From positions 1,488,001 through 1,552,000 of the forward strand of contig JALJCQ010000023.1 in the NCBI GenBank assembly GCA_023091665.1: 64,000 nucleotides of DNA. Reading direction: 5' to 3'. The position numbers and the translations under genes were made by a program. Below are positions 43,460 to 53,559 of the stretch, piece by piece. This DNA comes from Pythium myriotylum. Taxonomy: Eukaryota > Oomycota > Peronosporomycetes > Pythiales > Pythiaceae. Position 1 is the stretch's first letter. Each line of letters starts with the position of its first letter. The notes below the pieces were generated by a model, which worked only from the letters and a program-made list of their open reading frames with translations, was not told the origin of the DNA and did no database searches.

Positions 43460-46400
43460 GTCGCGCAACTACTATGCGGCCCTCGCAGAGAATTCCTGGC
43501 TCGATGACGATGACTTCGGGTACGAAGATGTCGGCACGAGATCGGAAAGTCAGCAGCGCAACCACAACACATCAACGTCCAAACAACCACGTCCCCCCTT
43601 GCGGAACATCGGCGGACTGATACTACATACCCAGAATGTTAATGGACTAGGAACAGGGGCCGCAGCAAGGGAATGGCTGGACGCCACTAGAGCGAGAGAG
43701 GACGGAAAATGCCCGGATGTGGTTTTTTGGCAAGACCACCGGACAAGTGAACAATCGGCGGAGCAACTAGCGGGAGACTACAAACGAGGGTGGGGGTTTC
43801 GGGATCTTCCAGACGCCCCCGCAAAGATGTTTTGGAAGACGTCGGGTGATAAAGCTGGCGGTGTAGCCATCCTGATACCTCCCGACTCGGCGGTTAAGGG
43901 AGCTCGTCCGCTATGGGAACCAGAGTGGAGCGGGGATCTGATCGCGGTTGAAGGGACATTTGCAAACGCGCCGATCACAATGGTGAACATTTACGGACCC
44001 AGGAAAAAGGCGACAAGAGAACGTTTCTTCCACAAGCTGCGCATGACGGGACGTCCACAGGGTCTAATTGTGCTCGGGGGTGACTTCAACTGTGTTTTAG
44101 ACCCGGATCTGGATCGCAGTCGGCTCAACAGAGAATCTGATGGGTCGGTGGAACTCCAGGCTCTATTAGCAGAGTGGCAGCTGTTAGACACGCTCACATC
44201 AGCTCAACTCGAAGCAACCTCGCTGAATCGACGACACGACTTCCAGGCGCGGCATCATACATTTCGATACTCGCACTCAGGAGTCCTCGAGTCAAGTCGT
44301 CTTGACCGAATCTATATTAGTACCACGGCTATCCGGCGTGTAGCGTCCATCGAAACTCGTCCTCCACCCTGCTCTAGTGATCATGACGAAGTCAGAATGA
44401 TTCTTCTTTCTTCGTCCGCACCAACTCGACCATCTAGACGAGGACGAAGACGAAGACCACGGGGAGTTCGGTATCCACTGCCATCAGGCTGTGGGAGTAT
44501 CGCAAGGGACGTGACTATCCATGCCTTGGGTGAGTTGAGCACACAAGTGCAAGGCGCAGCGGCCGCGGCGACAGCGGCACTGTGGGACCCTCTAAAACTG
44601 CGAATCAAAACGAGCATTTTGCAGGGCATAGCGGCCCATCGGAAAAAGCTCCGCCGTGCATACAAACGCCGCGTAAGGCGCACCCGAGCCGCCCTACGCC
44701 AAGCACAAGAGACCGCGGCTAATATCGCCCAGCCCATCGAGCCTACCATCGAAGGCATCACCACAGCGTTCGAAAGCCTCACGATAGATCCCCTGGCACG
44801 CGCGCGGCGCCTTCGCTCAGAAGTCATTCGTGATGCCCAGTCACGGTCGCAACGACGTGTCCAGCGAACCTTCGCGAAATACATTGGCTCCTCGGCAGAC
44901 GTAATCCGCAACTTCTTCAAGAGAGTCAGGGTAAAACCCGCCTGCGTCTCCCTAGAGGAATTGCCGCGATCCAACAATCGTGACTCTGCGGCCGATGTCG
45001 CAGCCGCCGCGTGGAAGACAATCACCCAACGTGGACCCCTCTCAGAGAAAGCTCAAGACCTTTTCTTCGGGGACTTGTCGCCGCCAAGGGCAACAGCAGA
45101 TGGCAGTCATTGGTCGGAGGCCTTCACGGAGGAGGAGGTGATGACCGCCCTGCTGGCATGCCCCAGAGGTAAAGCAGCAGGACCAGATGGCCTCCCAAAT
45201 GATTGGTACCGAGACAACGCAACCCACATCGTCCCGATTCTCACCCTTATGTTCAATAACTGGTTCGACCAAGCGATCTTCCCGCCAAGCTTTCGGCAAG
45301 CGTCGATTGTATGTGTACCCAAGAACACCGCACCACGCACGGGACTGGACTTCCGCCCTATCGCGCTGTTAAACACGGACTACAAGATCTTTACACGGCT
45401 TCTGCTTAATAGAATTTCTACCCAAGTCCCCAAGCTGGTTGCTCCCACCCAATTTGGGTTCGTGGATGGAAGGCAGGTCCACGATGCGATAGACGTATGG
45501 ACGGCTTTGCGCTCACTGGCTCGAGTTGGCCAAGTGGACTCGTCGGCGCTTGCGGTGCTGCTAGACTTCGCCAAAGCCTACGATACTCTTGATCGACGCT
45601 TTCTCATTCTCGCCCTCAGACGACTGGGGTTTCCAACGAAGGTCATCACGGCAGTTGACCAGCTCCACATGGCAACAACAGCTACCTATCTCGCCGAAGA
45701 CAGTGCCTCGGAAGACCAAGACATTCTCAACGGGATCCGGCAAGGATGTCCCCTCGCGCCTGTTCTTTTTATTCTGGCAGTCGACACGCTCTACGATCTC
45801 CTCGCTCGTGAAACAAGTATCCAAGGAATTCGTCTGCCGTCAGGGCAAACCGTCACGGCAGTAGGCTTCGCGGACGATACGACGGTGTATCTTCGTCACC
45901 ACAAACACACACGGGCGCTCAAGGAGGCACTCGATAGGTTTGCGGCAGTCTCCGGACTCCACATCAATGTTAGCAAATGCATTGCAGCACCGCTAGGGCC
46001 GGAGGGATGGCCGACGGACGTGACAGACATCGGATTCCCAAGGATCAGGAAAGGAGAGACAGCCAGGTTGCTGGGAGCTCAGCTCATGATATATCCAGCA
46101 GCGTCCAAGGTGTGGGAAATTGCGCTCCAGCAACTAAGAGCGAGGCTGCACTTTGCCCAACTCAAGACCACCGATCTGCTCCAGCGAGTTCAGATTGCCC
46201 GAGCGATCATCGTCCCGAAGATCCTCTTCGTTGGCAGGCATGAATGGCCGACGGCGTCCCGGATAGCCCAGCTCCAGAAACTCGTACATAACTACGTCTG
46301 GCACGGTAGCTTCGTCGAAGTCATGACAGGACGCAAGGCATGGATGAGTCGCGCATCGGCAGCCCAACCCATGGCACGAGGAGGGCTGGCGGTACCCGAC

Positions 46401-47771
46401 CTCGCAGTGGAGTTCAAGAAGCTCAGCCTCACGACGTCGAAAAGGTGGGGACAGAGCACGGGCGACATTCGAACAGAAATAGGTCAGATTCTCCTTCAAG
46501 GGAACAGCAATTGGAGATGGGTTCCGAGGCCATCTCGGACACCACAGTCCCAGCCGCGACATGAATCCTCACTGGCAAAGACTGGCCTACGGCAGATCGA
46601 TGCCCTGGGCTCACAACCGCGCACAGAGGAAGAAACTGACGCCACGACCAGATTAATCCCAGCCTTGTGGAGCACAGCCTGTAAAGTCCGGCGTTGGGAG
46701 GATGACTGGTACGTATGTGACTACTCCGAGCATCTGCTCGAACTTCGGCAGCTCCGCTCTCTCCAAGATGACACACACGGCCACTTCGATATTCACGCGT
46801 TGCTTGCAGCGAGAGTGGCTGATGACGAAATCCTTTTGCTCCAGGACGGAAGCTGCGCAACCTCGATAACCTTCAAGGCAGTCGCGAGAACACGGGACAC
46901 CATCGGGGACGCACTCGATATCAGGCCTGATAAGAACGGCACGATCTCTTTCCGCAGTAAAAGGTGCAATTTCCCGCTCTCCAGAGTGGAATCTGACCAG
47001 TTCCGGTTACTATGTAATGTCATCGTCGCCAACTATCCGGCTGTTCTCGGGCTGCATGATGACGACGACATGCTCCGAGTCGTTCCGGCAACAACAGACG
47101 TTTGGCGCCTCCGAAGACGTGCCGGGCGCATTGACCTGCTATGGGAACCCTCACCAAACTCGCAGTTCACACTCGGGGAGGTCTCCTCCCCCAAGGATGC
47201 AGCCGCACTCATCAGGAAAACCATTGACTCACCTGGCGCGGTGGTGTTAAGCCACCCGTGGATAGGTATAGAGCGCATGATCTGGAGGAAACCGCTTGCC
47301 ACCAGCCCAAGAGCGGCCCGTAAACTCCTGGAAAATCAGACGACAGCGCGTGCAGCTCAAGAAGCTCAGGCACGCGAGACACTCACGCAAAGCACAGACC
47401 CGGTCATTCACGCAGCCCTGCAGAAGTTATCATGGAGGGAACTCGACAGAATCCCAGGGGCCTCGTTCCATCAGCGTCTTCTCATGCGGAAGATAAAAGG
47501 GGGTAGAATCTCTGGGTGGGACAGATTGAATCAGCGCAGAGGATGCCCGCACTGTGGCGAAGGCGGAGCCGGCGGAACAATTGCACACATATTCTGGGCA
47601 TGTCCGAACGCACAAGTGCTTTGGAACCAGCTCTTCAAGATATGGGATCTTGACGGCACGACCACCAAGGCAGTAGGAGACCTTCGTCAGTGCGTCTTCG
47701 GCCTCCAGCTGCACCATTTCCCAGCCCAGCTCTGGTACAAGGGCAGCCTTGTCCCAGATATCCCCGGATGA
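43407..47771 (+). CDS. LINE ORF2: APE-type endonuclease and reverse transcriptase
   Basis: Open for 1454 codons. It overlaps the end of ORF1 by 53 bases, and its first codon is GTG with no ATG before the endonuclease, so expression by frameshift from ORF1 is likely. Endonuclease: HTQNVNGLG, FWQDHRT, VNIYGP, GGDFNCVLD, SRLDRIYI, SSDHDEV. RT: PRGKAAGPDGLPNDWY, FRPIALLNTDYKIFTRLL, LLDFAKAYDTLDR, GIRQGCPLAPVLF and active site GFADDTTVYL (near residue 820). A C-terminal zinc finger follows (CPHCGEGGAGGTIAHIFWAC). All catalytic motifs look intact. Confidence 0.9.
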   Translation: MPGPTGLTASVRAKAACRSRNYYAALAENSWLDDDDFGYEDVGTRSESQQRNHNTSTSKQPRPPLRNIGGLILHTQNVNGLGTGAAAREWLDATRAREDGKCPDVVFWQDHRTSEQSAEQLAGDYKRGWGFRDLPDAPAKMFWKTSGDKAGGVAILIPPDSAVKGARPLWEPEWSGDLIAVEGTFANAPITMVNIYGPRKKATRERFFHKLRMTGRPQGLIVLGGDFNCVLDPDLDRSRLNRESDGSVELQALLAEWQLLDTLTSAQLEATSLNRRHDFQARHHTFRYSHSGVLESSRLDRIYISTTAIRRVASIETRPPPCSSDHDEVRMILLSSSAPTRPSRRGRRRRPRGVRYPLPSGCGSIARDVTIHALGELSTQVQGAAAAATAALWDPLKLRIKTSILQGIAAHRKKLRRAYKRRVRRTRAALRQAQETAANIAQPIEPTIEGITTAFESLTIDPLARARRLRSEVIRDAQSRSQRRVQRTFAKYIGSSADVIRNFFKRVRVKPACVSLEELPRSNNRDSAADVAAAAWKTITQRGPLSEKAQDLFFGDLSPPRATADGSHWSEAFTEEEVMTALLACPRGKAAGPDGLPNDWYRDNATHIVPILTLMFNNWFDQAIFPPSFRQASIVCVPKNTAPRTGLDFRPIALLNTDYKIFTRLLLNRISTQVPKLVAPTQFGFVDGRQVHDAIDVWTALRSLARVGQVDSSALAVLLDFAKAYDTLDRRFLILALRRLGFPTKVITAVDQLHMATTATYLAEDSASEDQDILNGIRQGCPLAPVLFILAVDTLYDLLARETSIQGIRLPSGQTVTAVGFADDTTVYLRHHKHTRALKEALDRFAAVSGLHINVSKCIAAPLGPEGWPTDVTDIGFPRIRKGETARLLGAQLMIYPAASKVWEIALQQLRARLHFAQLKTTDLLQRVQIARAIIVPKILFVGRHEWPTASRIAQLQKLVHNYVWHGSFVEVMTGRKAWMSRASAAQPMARGGLAVPDLAVEFKKLSLTTSKRWGQSTGDIRTEIGQILLQGNSNWRWVPRPSRTPQSQPRHESSLAKTGLRQIDALGSQPRTEEETDATTRLIPALWSTACKVRRWEDDWYVCDYSEHLLELRQLRSLQDDTHGHFDIHALLAARVADDEILLLQDGSCATSITFKAVARTRDTIGDALDIRPDKNGTISFRSKRCNFPLSRVESDQFRLLCNVIVANYPAVLGLHDDDDMLRVVPATTDVWRLRRRAGRIDLLWEPSPNSQFTLGEVSSPKDAAALIRKTIDSPGAVVLSHPWIGIERMIWRKPLATSPRAARKLLENQTTARAAQEAQARETLTQSTDPVIHAALQKLSWRELDRIPGASFHQRLLMRKIKGGRISGWDRLNQRRGCPHCGEGGAGGTIAHIFWACPNAQVLWNQLFKIWDLDGTTTKAVGDLRQCVFGLQLHHFPAQLWYKGSLVPDIPG

Positions 47772-48591
47772 CGTCGACGCCATCACGCTGGCTCACGATA
47801 CAGCAGCAGCGGCGTGGCAGCAGCATGTGCTCACCACTCTGGGGTGTATTTGGAGATGGCGACACAACATTGTGGACGAGGAAATCGCATGGTCCCCCGA
47901 TCAAGCCGCAGTCTACCATCTAGCGGTATTGCGCGCCTCCCTGCGTGGCCTGTGCGACAGATTGCCACAGGTCCCGCGTGTTCGGGACCCCAGGTTCCAT
48001 CTCATTCAGGCACTTGGCAGACAAGGAATGGGTCCATCGTTGAGCCCAGTAGGCGGCCGACGACATGTTCTCTTCTTCGATGGTGGTTCTCGAGGGAATC
48101 CGGGACCAGGAGGGTCCGGCGCCGTTATCATCGCGGTTGACGAAGATGCCACGGCAGCGGAGATAGTGTGGAGTGCAAGCATGTCCTACGCGCGCCCCGA
48201 CATGACAAACAATCAAGCAGAATACCTCGGCCTACTTGCGGGTCTCCGAGCAGCAGCAGCCAACCACTGGCAAGTGGAAGTTGTTGGGGACAGTGCACTG
48301 ATCCTTAGCCAACTCCAACGTTACCGCCCACCACGGAACACAGCTCTTCGCAAACTTTACGCCCCGGCACGCCGGCTAGCAGATGCTCTCCGGATAACGG
48401 AGTGGCACCATCACCTGCGGGCATTCAACAAAATGGCCGACTCAGCAGCCAACGCAGCTATGGACTCCCACACCAGTGTGCAAGGCCCGCACACCCACCC
48501 CAGAAGCCACCACGGCAGGCTCGAAGCGTTCCTGGCCTCCGACTTCACCGAATGGCAAGCTCGCCACATACTCCGCCAACAGCTGCGGTAG
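47749..48591 (+). CDS. LINE RNase H domain, in a +1 frame from ORF2
   Basis: 280 codons overlapping the end of ORF2 by about 20 bases. RNase H1 motifs: FFDGGSRGNPGPGGSGAVI, NNQAEYLGLLAGL, VVGDSALIL and NKMADSAANAAMD, carrying the DEDD set. The amino-terminal part (AAAAWQQHVLTTLGCIWRWR) is the usual linker following the RT C-terminal finger, so the phase change is either a one-base lesion in this copy or a programmed shift. It ends just before the conserved 3' UTR. Confidence 0.85.
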   Translation: MSQISPDDVDAITLAHDTAAAAWQQHVLTTLGCIWRWRHNIVDEEIAWSPDQAAVYHLAVLRASLRGLCDRLPQVPRVRDPRFHLIQALGRQGMGPSLSPVGGRRHVLFFDGGSRGNPGPGGSGAVIIAVDEDATAAEIVWSASMSYARPDMTNNQAEYLGLLAGLRAAAANHWQVEVVGDSALILSQLQRYRPPRNTALRKLYAPARRLADALRITEWHHHLRAFNKMADSAANAAMDSHTSVQGPHTHPRSHHGRLEAFLASDFTEWQARHILRQQLR

Positions 48592-48665
48592 AAAACAGGG
48601 TAGTACCACCCGGCTATAGGGTTCATTAAATTGCGATCCAATAGACCTCACCTTCAAAGTCAAAG

Positions 48666-48682
48666 TGTATCGTTTCGTTTCT
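48666..48682 (+). repeat. Right target-site duplication of the LINE
   Basis: Exact copy of 38772-38788, located 17 bp left of the palindrome C boundary. Confidence 0.65.
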
Positions 48683-48800
48683 GGTATGACAGTTGCCAAG
48701 ATGATATATTCATACACACTTTGGTTCTCACGTACTCGACAGATCTCGGAATTTCCTCGTTCATCGGGCATGTCATTTCGTCATAAGCCCCGATGACAGC

Positions 48801-50087
48801 TTACTTGCAGGCCGGACTGGTAGTGGCAGGGGCCGTCGTAGTGGTCGTAGTGGTCGTAGTGGTCGTAGTGGTGGTAGCGACAGGAGTCGTGGCTGTGGTG
48901 GTAGTGGTAGTGGCAGGGGCCGTCGTCGTAGGGGTGCCCTCATCAGGTGGGGAGCCAGCGAACGAGCCGCTTCCGCCCGGACCACCCGGACCACCCGGAC
49001 CGCCCGAACCGCCCGGACCACCCGAGCCCCCTGCGCCTCCTCCTGCACCACCTGAGTTCGCCACACCACCATCCGCCGTCAACTTGGCCGCAGGGTTGAT
49101 CGTCTTCGAGATCGTCATGTCCACACCAATTGAGATCCACGAGAACAGACCGTCCGCCACGGTATCACCCAGGTACACGTACTCGATGATCGGATCGAAG
49201 CCCGTGGCCGTCGCCTCCTTGAAGATGCTGTCCGCAGCGTTGAGCGTCAAGGCGTGGTTGTTGGTCGTGTACACGCCGGTCTTGCGGACCTCCGCGAAGA
49301 GTGCCTCGTCGAAGAAGAGCTGACCGACGCTCGAGGCACCACCTCCGCTGTAGGTGTTGTTGGCGAGCAGGGTGCCGCCGTGGCTGCCGAGAACGTGGAT
49401 GTGTGGGGCGCGACCGGAGTAATGGCCCGGGATCTTGCTCACGAACTGCACGAGGCCGTCCTCGTCAGTCGGGTAGAGACCGCGGAGTGCGGTGTTGTCG
49501 AGGTTGGTGAGGTCGTTGGCGTTGCCATTGCCACCGACGACGCCCGAGTAGACACCGGTGGAGTTGCAGTGCCAGAAGTCGACGTAGTAGTCTGGCACGG
49601 GCGAGCACGTGTTGACGTCGATGAACTGCAGCTGCGCGTACAGGTCGACGCCCGGCTGGGTCTCACGGATATCCTTGCGAATGAACTCGCCGCTGACGTA
49701 GTACGGACCCTGGGTCACCTCGGGCTCGAGGACGCACTTGGGCGTGGCGCCGAAGAGCGCGACGGCGTCGAAGTTGGTGGGCGTGACGCCCGTGAGCGTC
49801 GACTTGTGGTCCTTGGCGAGCACGTCTGCGGCGGCGAGTCGGCGACGCTCGGCCTGGATGCTCTTGATGGTCTCGAGGCGTCGGTCGGCGGCGCGCTGCT
49901 GGAGCTCTCGCAGGCTCTTGTTGTTGGCGCAGGCGGCGAGCGATCGGTGTGCGTTGACGCGGAAGAGGTGGCTGTTGGCGGTCTCGAGGAGCGATCGCTC
50001 GTGGTGCGCGCCGGGGTGTGCGTCGGCGACGGCGAGGTAGGCGGCGGTGGCCGAGATGGCGGCGAGGATGGTCGAGAGCTGGACCAT
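48801..50087 (-). CDS. Secreted intradiol ring-cleavage dioxygenase, copy C-left
   Basis: 428 residues from ATG at 50087. Signal peptide MVQLSTILAAISATAAYLAV (cleavage after ADA). Ligands Tyr180, Tyr223, His229 and His231 are present. The tail is the longest of the family: TINPAAKLTADGGVANSGGA, then GPGG repeats, then SPPDEGTPTT and a Thr run broken by TPVAT, ending TSPACK. The Thr-rich part is encoded by an (ACC/ACG/ACT) repeat and could be heavily O-glycosylated, as in wall-associated proteins (inference). Its end PACK is shared with D-right. Confidence 0.9.
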   Translation of the reverse strand: MVQLSTILAAISATAAYLAVADAHPGAHHERSLLETANSHLFRVNAHRSLAACANNKSLRELQQRAADRRLETIKSIQAERRRLAAADVLAKDHKSTLTGVTPTNFDAVALFGATPKCVLEPEVTQGPYYVSGEFIRKDIRETQPGVDLYAQLQFIDVNTCSPVPDYYVDFWHCNSTGVYSGVVGGNGNANDLTNLDNTALRGLYPTDEDGLVQFVSKIPGHYSGRAPHIHVLGSHGGTLLANNTYSGGGASSVGQLFFDEALFAEVRKTGVYTTNNHALTLNAADSIFKEATATGFDPIIEYVYLGDTVADGLFSWISIGVDMTISKTINPAAKLTADGGVANSGGAGGGAGGSGGPGGSGGPGGPGGPGGSGSFAGSPPDEGTPTTTAPATTTTTTATTPVATTTTTTTTTTTTTTAPATTSPACK

Positions 50088-50174
50088 GATGGTGTCTTAT
50101 GTAGGGGTGGTGGTGGTGTAGTTGGCTGGGAGGGGCTTGCTTGGTTGTCGAGGTGACTGGTGTGGCGGACGGTT

Positions 50175-50188
50175 GATTGTCAAGTGAG
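50175..50188 (-). promoter_or_regulatory. Oomycete-type start-site motif, C-left
   Basis: The minus strand reads CTCACTTGACAATC, similar to the initiator/flanking consensus, about 100 bp upstream of the ATG. Confidence 0.5.
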
Positions 50189-50498
50189 GATTGGAATGCT
50201 GGAAATCGCGAGGGATGCCTCCGTGGACGCCCTCTGGATCGTCGGAAATATATAGTACGAGAGGATTTGCGTTGGGGGGGACAGTTGTCTCGCTTCGCGA
50301 GTGTCTCCATATCCCCCAGCTGTGACATTCCGTGGGTCTCAACTGATCAATCGATGTGTCGTATGGTAGATGGATGGATGGATGCTTGCACTGGCGTGAG
50401 ACTCGCACACAGCTGATCACGACGACTGTCTCCATTGCGTGCATACGGTATTGGTTTAGCACAACCTGGATCGAGGACCATTTGGTTTTGATGGCTTC

Positions 50499-50715
50499 TC
50501 GCGCTGTCCCCCTTCGTGTGATTGTCTTCACTATATCAGTATCTGTTGGGTGGACAGCCTCGTGTGTCCCACGACCGTCAGTGATTGTGAACTCGGCACA
50601 CTGCACAGTGCTGCACAGCGTAGTGGACACGTATTGCGGAGTTGAATCGGCTCGGAAAGACACTGTACGGTACCGACGTAGAGACGACGGCGAAGTCGGG
50701 AAAGCAAAGACCTGG
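50499..50715. other. Unique centre of palindrome C
   Basis: 217 bp not shared by the arms. The intergenic region between the two ATGs is 1,039 bp in all, most of it duplicated. Confidence 0.8.
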
Positions 50716-51025
50716 GAAGCCATCAAAACCAAATGGTCCTCGATCCAGGTTGTGCTAAACCAATACCGTATGCACGCAATGGAGACAGTCGTCGTGATCA
50801 GCTGTGTGCGAGTCTCACGCCAGTGCAAGCATCCATCCATCCATCTACCATACGACACATCGATTGATCAGTTGAGACCCACGGAATGTCACAGCTGGGG
50901 GATATGGAGACACTCGCGAAGCGAGACAACTGTCCCCCCCAACGCAAATCCTCTCGTACTATATATTTCCGACGATCCAGAGGGCGTCCACGGAGGCATC
51001 CCTCGCGATTTCCAGCATTCCAATC

Positions 51026-51039
51026 CTCACTTGACAATC
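51026..51039 (+). promoter_or_regulatory. Oomycete-type start-site motif, C-right
   Basis: CTCACTTGACAATC, the mirror copy, 101 bp upstream of the ATG. Confidence 0.5.
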
Positions 51040-51126
51040 AACCGTCCGCCACACCAGTCACCTCGACAACCAAGCAAGCCCCTCCCAGCCAACTACACCA
51101 CCACCACCCCTACATAAGACACCATC

Positions 51127-52413
51127 ATGGTCCAGCTCTCGACCATCCTCGCCGCCATCTCGGCCACCGCCGCCTACCTCGCCGTCGCCGACGCACACCC
51201 CGGCGCGCACCACGAGCGATCGCTCCTCGAGACCGCCAACAGCCACCTCTTCCGCGTCAACGCACACCGATCGCTCGCCGCCTGCGCCAACAACAAGAGC
51301 CTGCGAGAGCTCCAGCAGCGCGCCGCCGACCGACGCCTCGAGACCATCAAGAGCATCCAGGCCGAGCGTCGCCGACTCGCCGCCGCAGACGTGCTCGCCA
51401 AGGACCACAAGTCGACGCTCACGGGCGTCACGCCCACCAACTTCGACGCCGTCGCGCTCTTCGGCGCCACGCCCAAGTGCGTCCTCGAGCCCGAGGTGAC
51501 CCAGGGTCCGTACTACGTCAGCGGCGAGTTCATTCGCAAGGATATCCGTGAGACCCAGCCGGGCGTCGACCTGTACGCGCAGCTGCAGTTCATCGACGTC
51601 AACACGTGCTCGCCCGTGCCAGACTACTACGTCGACTTCTGGCACTGCAACTCCACCGGTGTCTACTCGGGCGTCGTCGGTGGCAATGGCAACGCCAACG
51701 ACCTCACCAACCTCGACAACACCGCACTCCGCGGTCTCTACCCGACTGACGAGGACGGCCTCGTGCAGTTCGTGAGCAAGATCCCGGGCCATTACTCCGG
51801 TCGCGCCCCACACATCCACGTTCTCGGCAGCCACGGCGGCACCCTGCTCGCCAACAACACCTACAGCGGAGGTGGTGCCTCGAGCGTCGGTCAGCTCTTC
51901 TTCGACGAGGCACTCTTCGCGGAGGTCCGCAAGACCGGCGTGTACACGACCAACAACCACGCCTTGACGCTCAACGCTGCGGACAGCATCTTCAAGGAGG
52001 CGACGGCCACGGGCTTCGATCCGATCATCGAGTACGTGTACCTGGGTGATACCGTGGCGGACGGTCTGTTCTCGTGGATCTCAATTGGTGTGGACATGAC
52101 GATCTCGAAGACGATCAACCCTGCGGCCAAGTTGACGGCGGATGGTGGTGTGGCGAACTCAGGTGGTGCAGGAGGAGGCGCAGGGGGCTCGGGTGGTCCG
52201 GGCGGTTCGGGCGGTCCGGGTGGTCCGGGTGGTCCGGGCGGAAGCGGCTCGTTCGCTGGCTCCCCACCTGATGAGGGCACCCCTACGACGACGGCCCCTG
52301 CCACTACCACTACCACCACAGCCACGACTCCTGTCGCTACCACCACTACGACCACTACGACCACTACGACCACTACGACGGCCCCTGCCACTACCAGTCC
52401 GGCCTGCAAGTAA
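51127..52413 (+). CDS. Secreted intradiol ring-cleavage dioxygenase, copy C-right
   Basis: 428 residues, identical in protein sequence to C-left, including the low-complexity Gly/Pro and Thr tails. Identity even in the repeats means very recent duplication, ongoing conversion, or an assembly fold-back. The sequence 5' of the gene (50780-50960) resembles 60960-61100 upstream of D-right, so pairs C and D share an older upstream region. Confidence 0.9.
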   Translation: MVQLSTILAAISATAAYLAVADAHPGAHHERSLLETANSHLFRVNAHRSLAACANNKSLRELQQRAADRRLETIKSIQAERRRLAAADVLAKDHKSTLTGVTPTNFDAVALFGATPKCVLEPEVTQGPYYVSGEFIRKDIRETQPGVDLYAQLQFIDVNTCSPVPDYYVDFWHCNSTGVYSGVVGGNGNANDLTNLDNTALRGLYPTDEDGLVQFVSKIPGHYSGRAPHIHVLGSHGGTLLANNTYSGGGASSVGQLFFDEALFAEVRKTGVYTTNNHALTLNAADSIFKEATATGFDPIIEYVYLGDTVADGLFSWISIGVDMTISKTINPAAKLTADGGVANSGGAGGGAGGSGGPGGSGGPGGPGGPGGSGSFAGSPPDEGTPTTTAPATTTTTTATTPVATTTTTTTTTTTTTTAPATTSPACK

Positions 52414-52514
52414 GCTGTCATCGGGGCTTATGACGAAATGACATGCCCGATGAACGAGGAAATTCCGAGATCTGTCGAGTACGTGAGAACCAAAGTGTGT
52501 ATGAATATATCATC

Positions 52515-52892
52515 AAAGAGCATCAGTGGACACCACTGTCGGTTGTCGGCGACAGCATGACGATTCATTCGACAAATGCGGCAATACAAGCCCCCACTTG
52601 CCACCAAGTTGCAAGGCAAATACGCACGCGCGCGCCGACTCGCGGACACCCTAGGTGTTCGACGTTGGACTCATCATCCTCGAGCGGCGAACAAGATGGC
52701 AGGCGCAGCTGCCAACCTCGCCGTGGATACCAACGAAACCAGCCTCGTGCGTCACCCTACGAACGACACGAACCACCAGCGAATCGCGGCCCTCCTACCC
52801 GGATACCTAGCGCATTGGAGAGAAGGTCATACCTAAAACACCTGGCCCAGCCGGCTATAGGTTTCTAGATAAGCAAACCAATAGACCTCAAT
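52515..52892 (+). pseudogene. 5'-truncated LINE fragment: RNase H end plus 3' UTR
   Basis: VVGDSMTIHS, then ARRLADTLGVRRWTHHPRAA and NKMAGAAANLAVDTN align with the end of the LINE RNase H at 48.3-48.5 kb in changing phases. It ends with the same 3' UTR motifs, CCGGCTATAGG (52851-52861) and CAATAGACCTCA (52879-52890). It starts exactly at the palindrome border and lands within another LINE on the opposite strand. Confidence 0.8.
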
Positions 52893-53555
52893 TTGTTGTT
52901 GCTCTCTCCACTTCAGCCTGGCGAGGGCTTTCGCGAGTTCTTGCTCATTCTGGTGCCAGCGAAGGGACCCCGCGTCTTGTTCCGCTCGAGCTCGCTCCTG
53001 TGTTGGCTGCCGAAGAAGGTTTTTGGCGTCTCGCGTGGTCACGGCTTCGTCCGTATTCCAGATGCGGAGCGGGATGTCCAGCCACTGGTGCCGGTCGAAG
53101 GATACTGTGGTTTCTTGAAGGAAGCGCCGGGCTAGAGCGGTAGCTTCCGTCGTCGAACTCACCTCACCAACAGGAACTCTGACATCCGCCACCGGGCTCC
53201 ACTGCAGAAAGAACTCATCACCTGTGGGCTTGAGGGTCCAACTGTCTAAGCTCGGTGGGCGTAGAATGATGTCTTCGGGTTGGGCTGGTAATCTGAGCAG
53301 CCCCGGATAGTTGTAGATCAATTCGTCGCATAGCCTGCGGAAACCTCTCGCTGGCTTGTCTGCAAGCGGAAACGGTACTGAATGAGCCTTGAAACATAGC
53401 TTGTTTTCGTCGATCCACTCAACCTCTAAGAGATCCCTGAACCTGAGACCTGCGTTTGTGAAGTTGTTGAAATCGGTCCGCTTAGAAGCTAGTCCTGTCG
53501 CTCCGAGGAGCACGTCAGGAAGAATTCCTTGCAGGTCAAAACGTGAACGGTCCAC
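52893..53555 (-). pseudogene. Second LINE (minus strand), ORF2 C-terminal part
   Basis: Encodes the region between RT and RNase H: SVPFPLADKPARGFRRLCDEL, YNYPGLLRLPAQPED, then VGEVSSTTEATALARRFLQE, parallel to NYPAVLGLHDDDD and LGEVSSPKDAAALIRK in the full LINE. It stops at ARLKWREQQQ where the truncated LINE fragment begins. Its upstream half lies at 56093-57649 across a MULE. Confidence 0.8.
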
Positions 53556-53559
53556 AATT

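Larger units (their letters stand above)
38789..48665 (+). mobile_element. Full-length LINE (APE endonuclease, RT, RNase H) with OTU-like domain
   Basis: Coding order: ORF1 (38921-43459, two stops), ORF2 (43407-47771), RNase H (47749-48591). The 17-bp sequence TGTATCGTTTCGTTTCT occurs at 38772-38788 and 48666-48682, flanking the element like a target-site duplication. The 5' UTR would be only about 130 bp. The 3' UTR carries CCGGCTATAGG (48610-48620) and CAATAGACCTCA (48639-48650), both also present at the 3' end of another copy at 52851-52890. About 9.9 kb. Confidence 0.85.
48700..52514. repeat. Palindrome C: 1,799-bp inverted arms, 217-bp centre
   Basis: Arms 48700-50498 and 50716-52514 are symmetric about 50607 with no length difference: paired coordinates sum to 101214 at the stops, starts and both boundaries. 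The encoded 428-residue proteins are identical. The left outer border is 17 bp from the LINE duplication; the right outer border abuts a truncated LINE fragment at 52515. Confidence 0.95.

Noticed and set aside
50097..51117. Two 253-codon mirrored ORFs across the centre of palindrome C
   Set aside because: They run through the promoter regions and the centre, mirror each other only because the arms do, and have no recognisable domain or plausible start.
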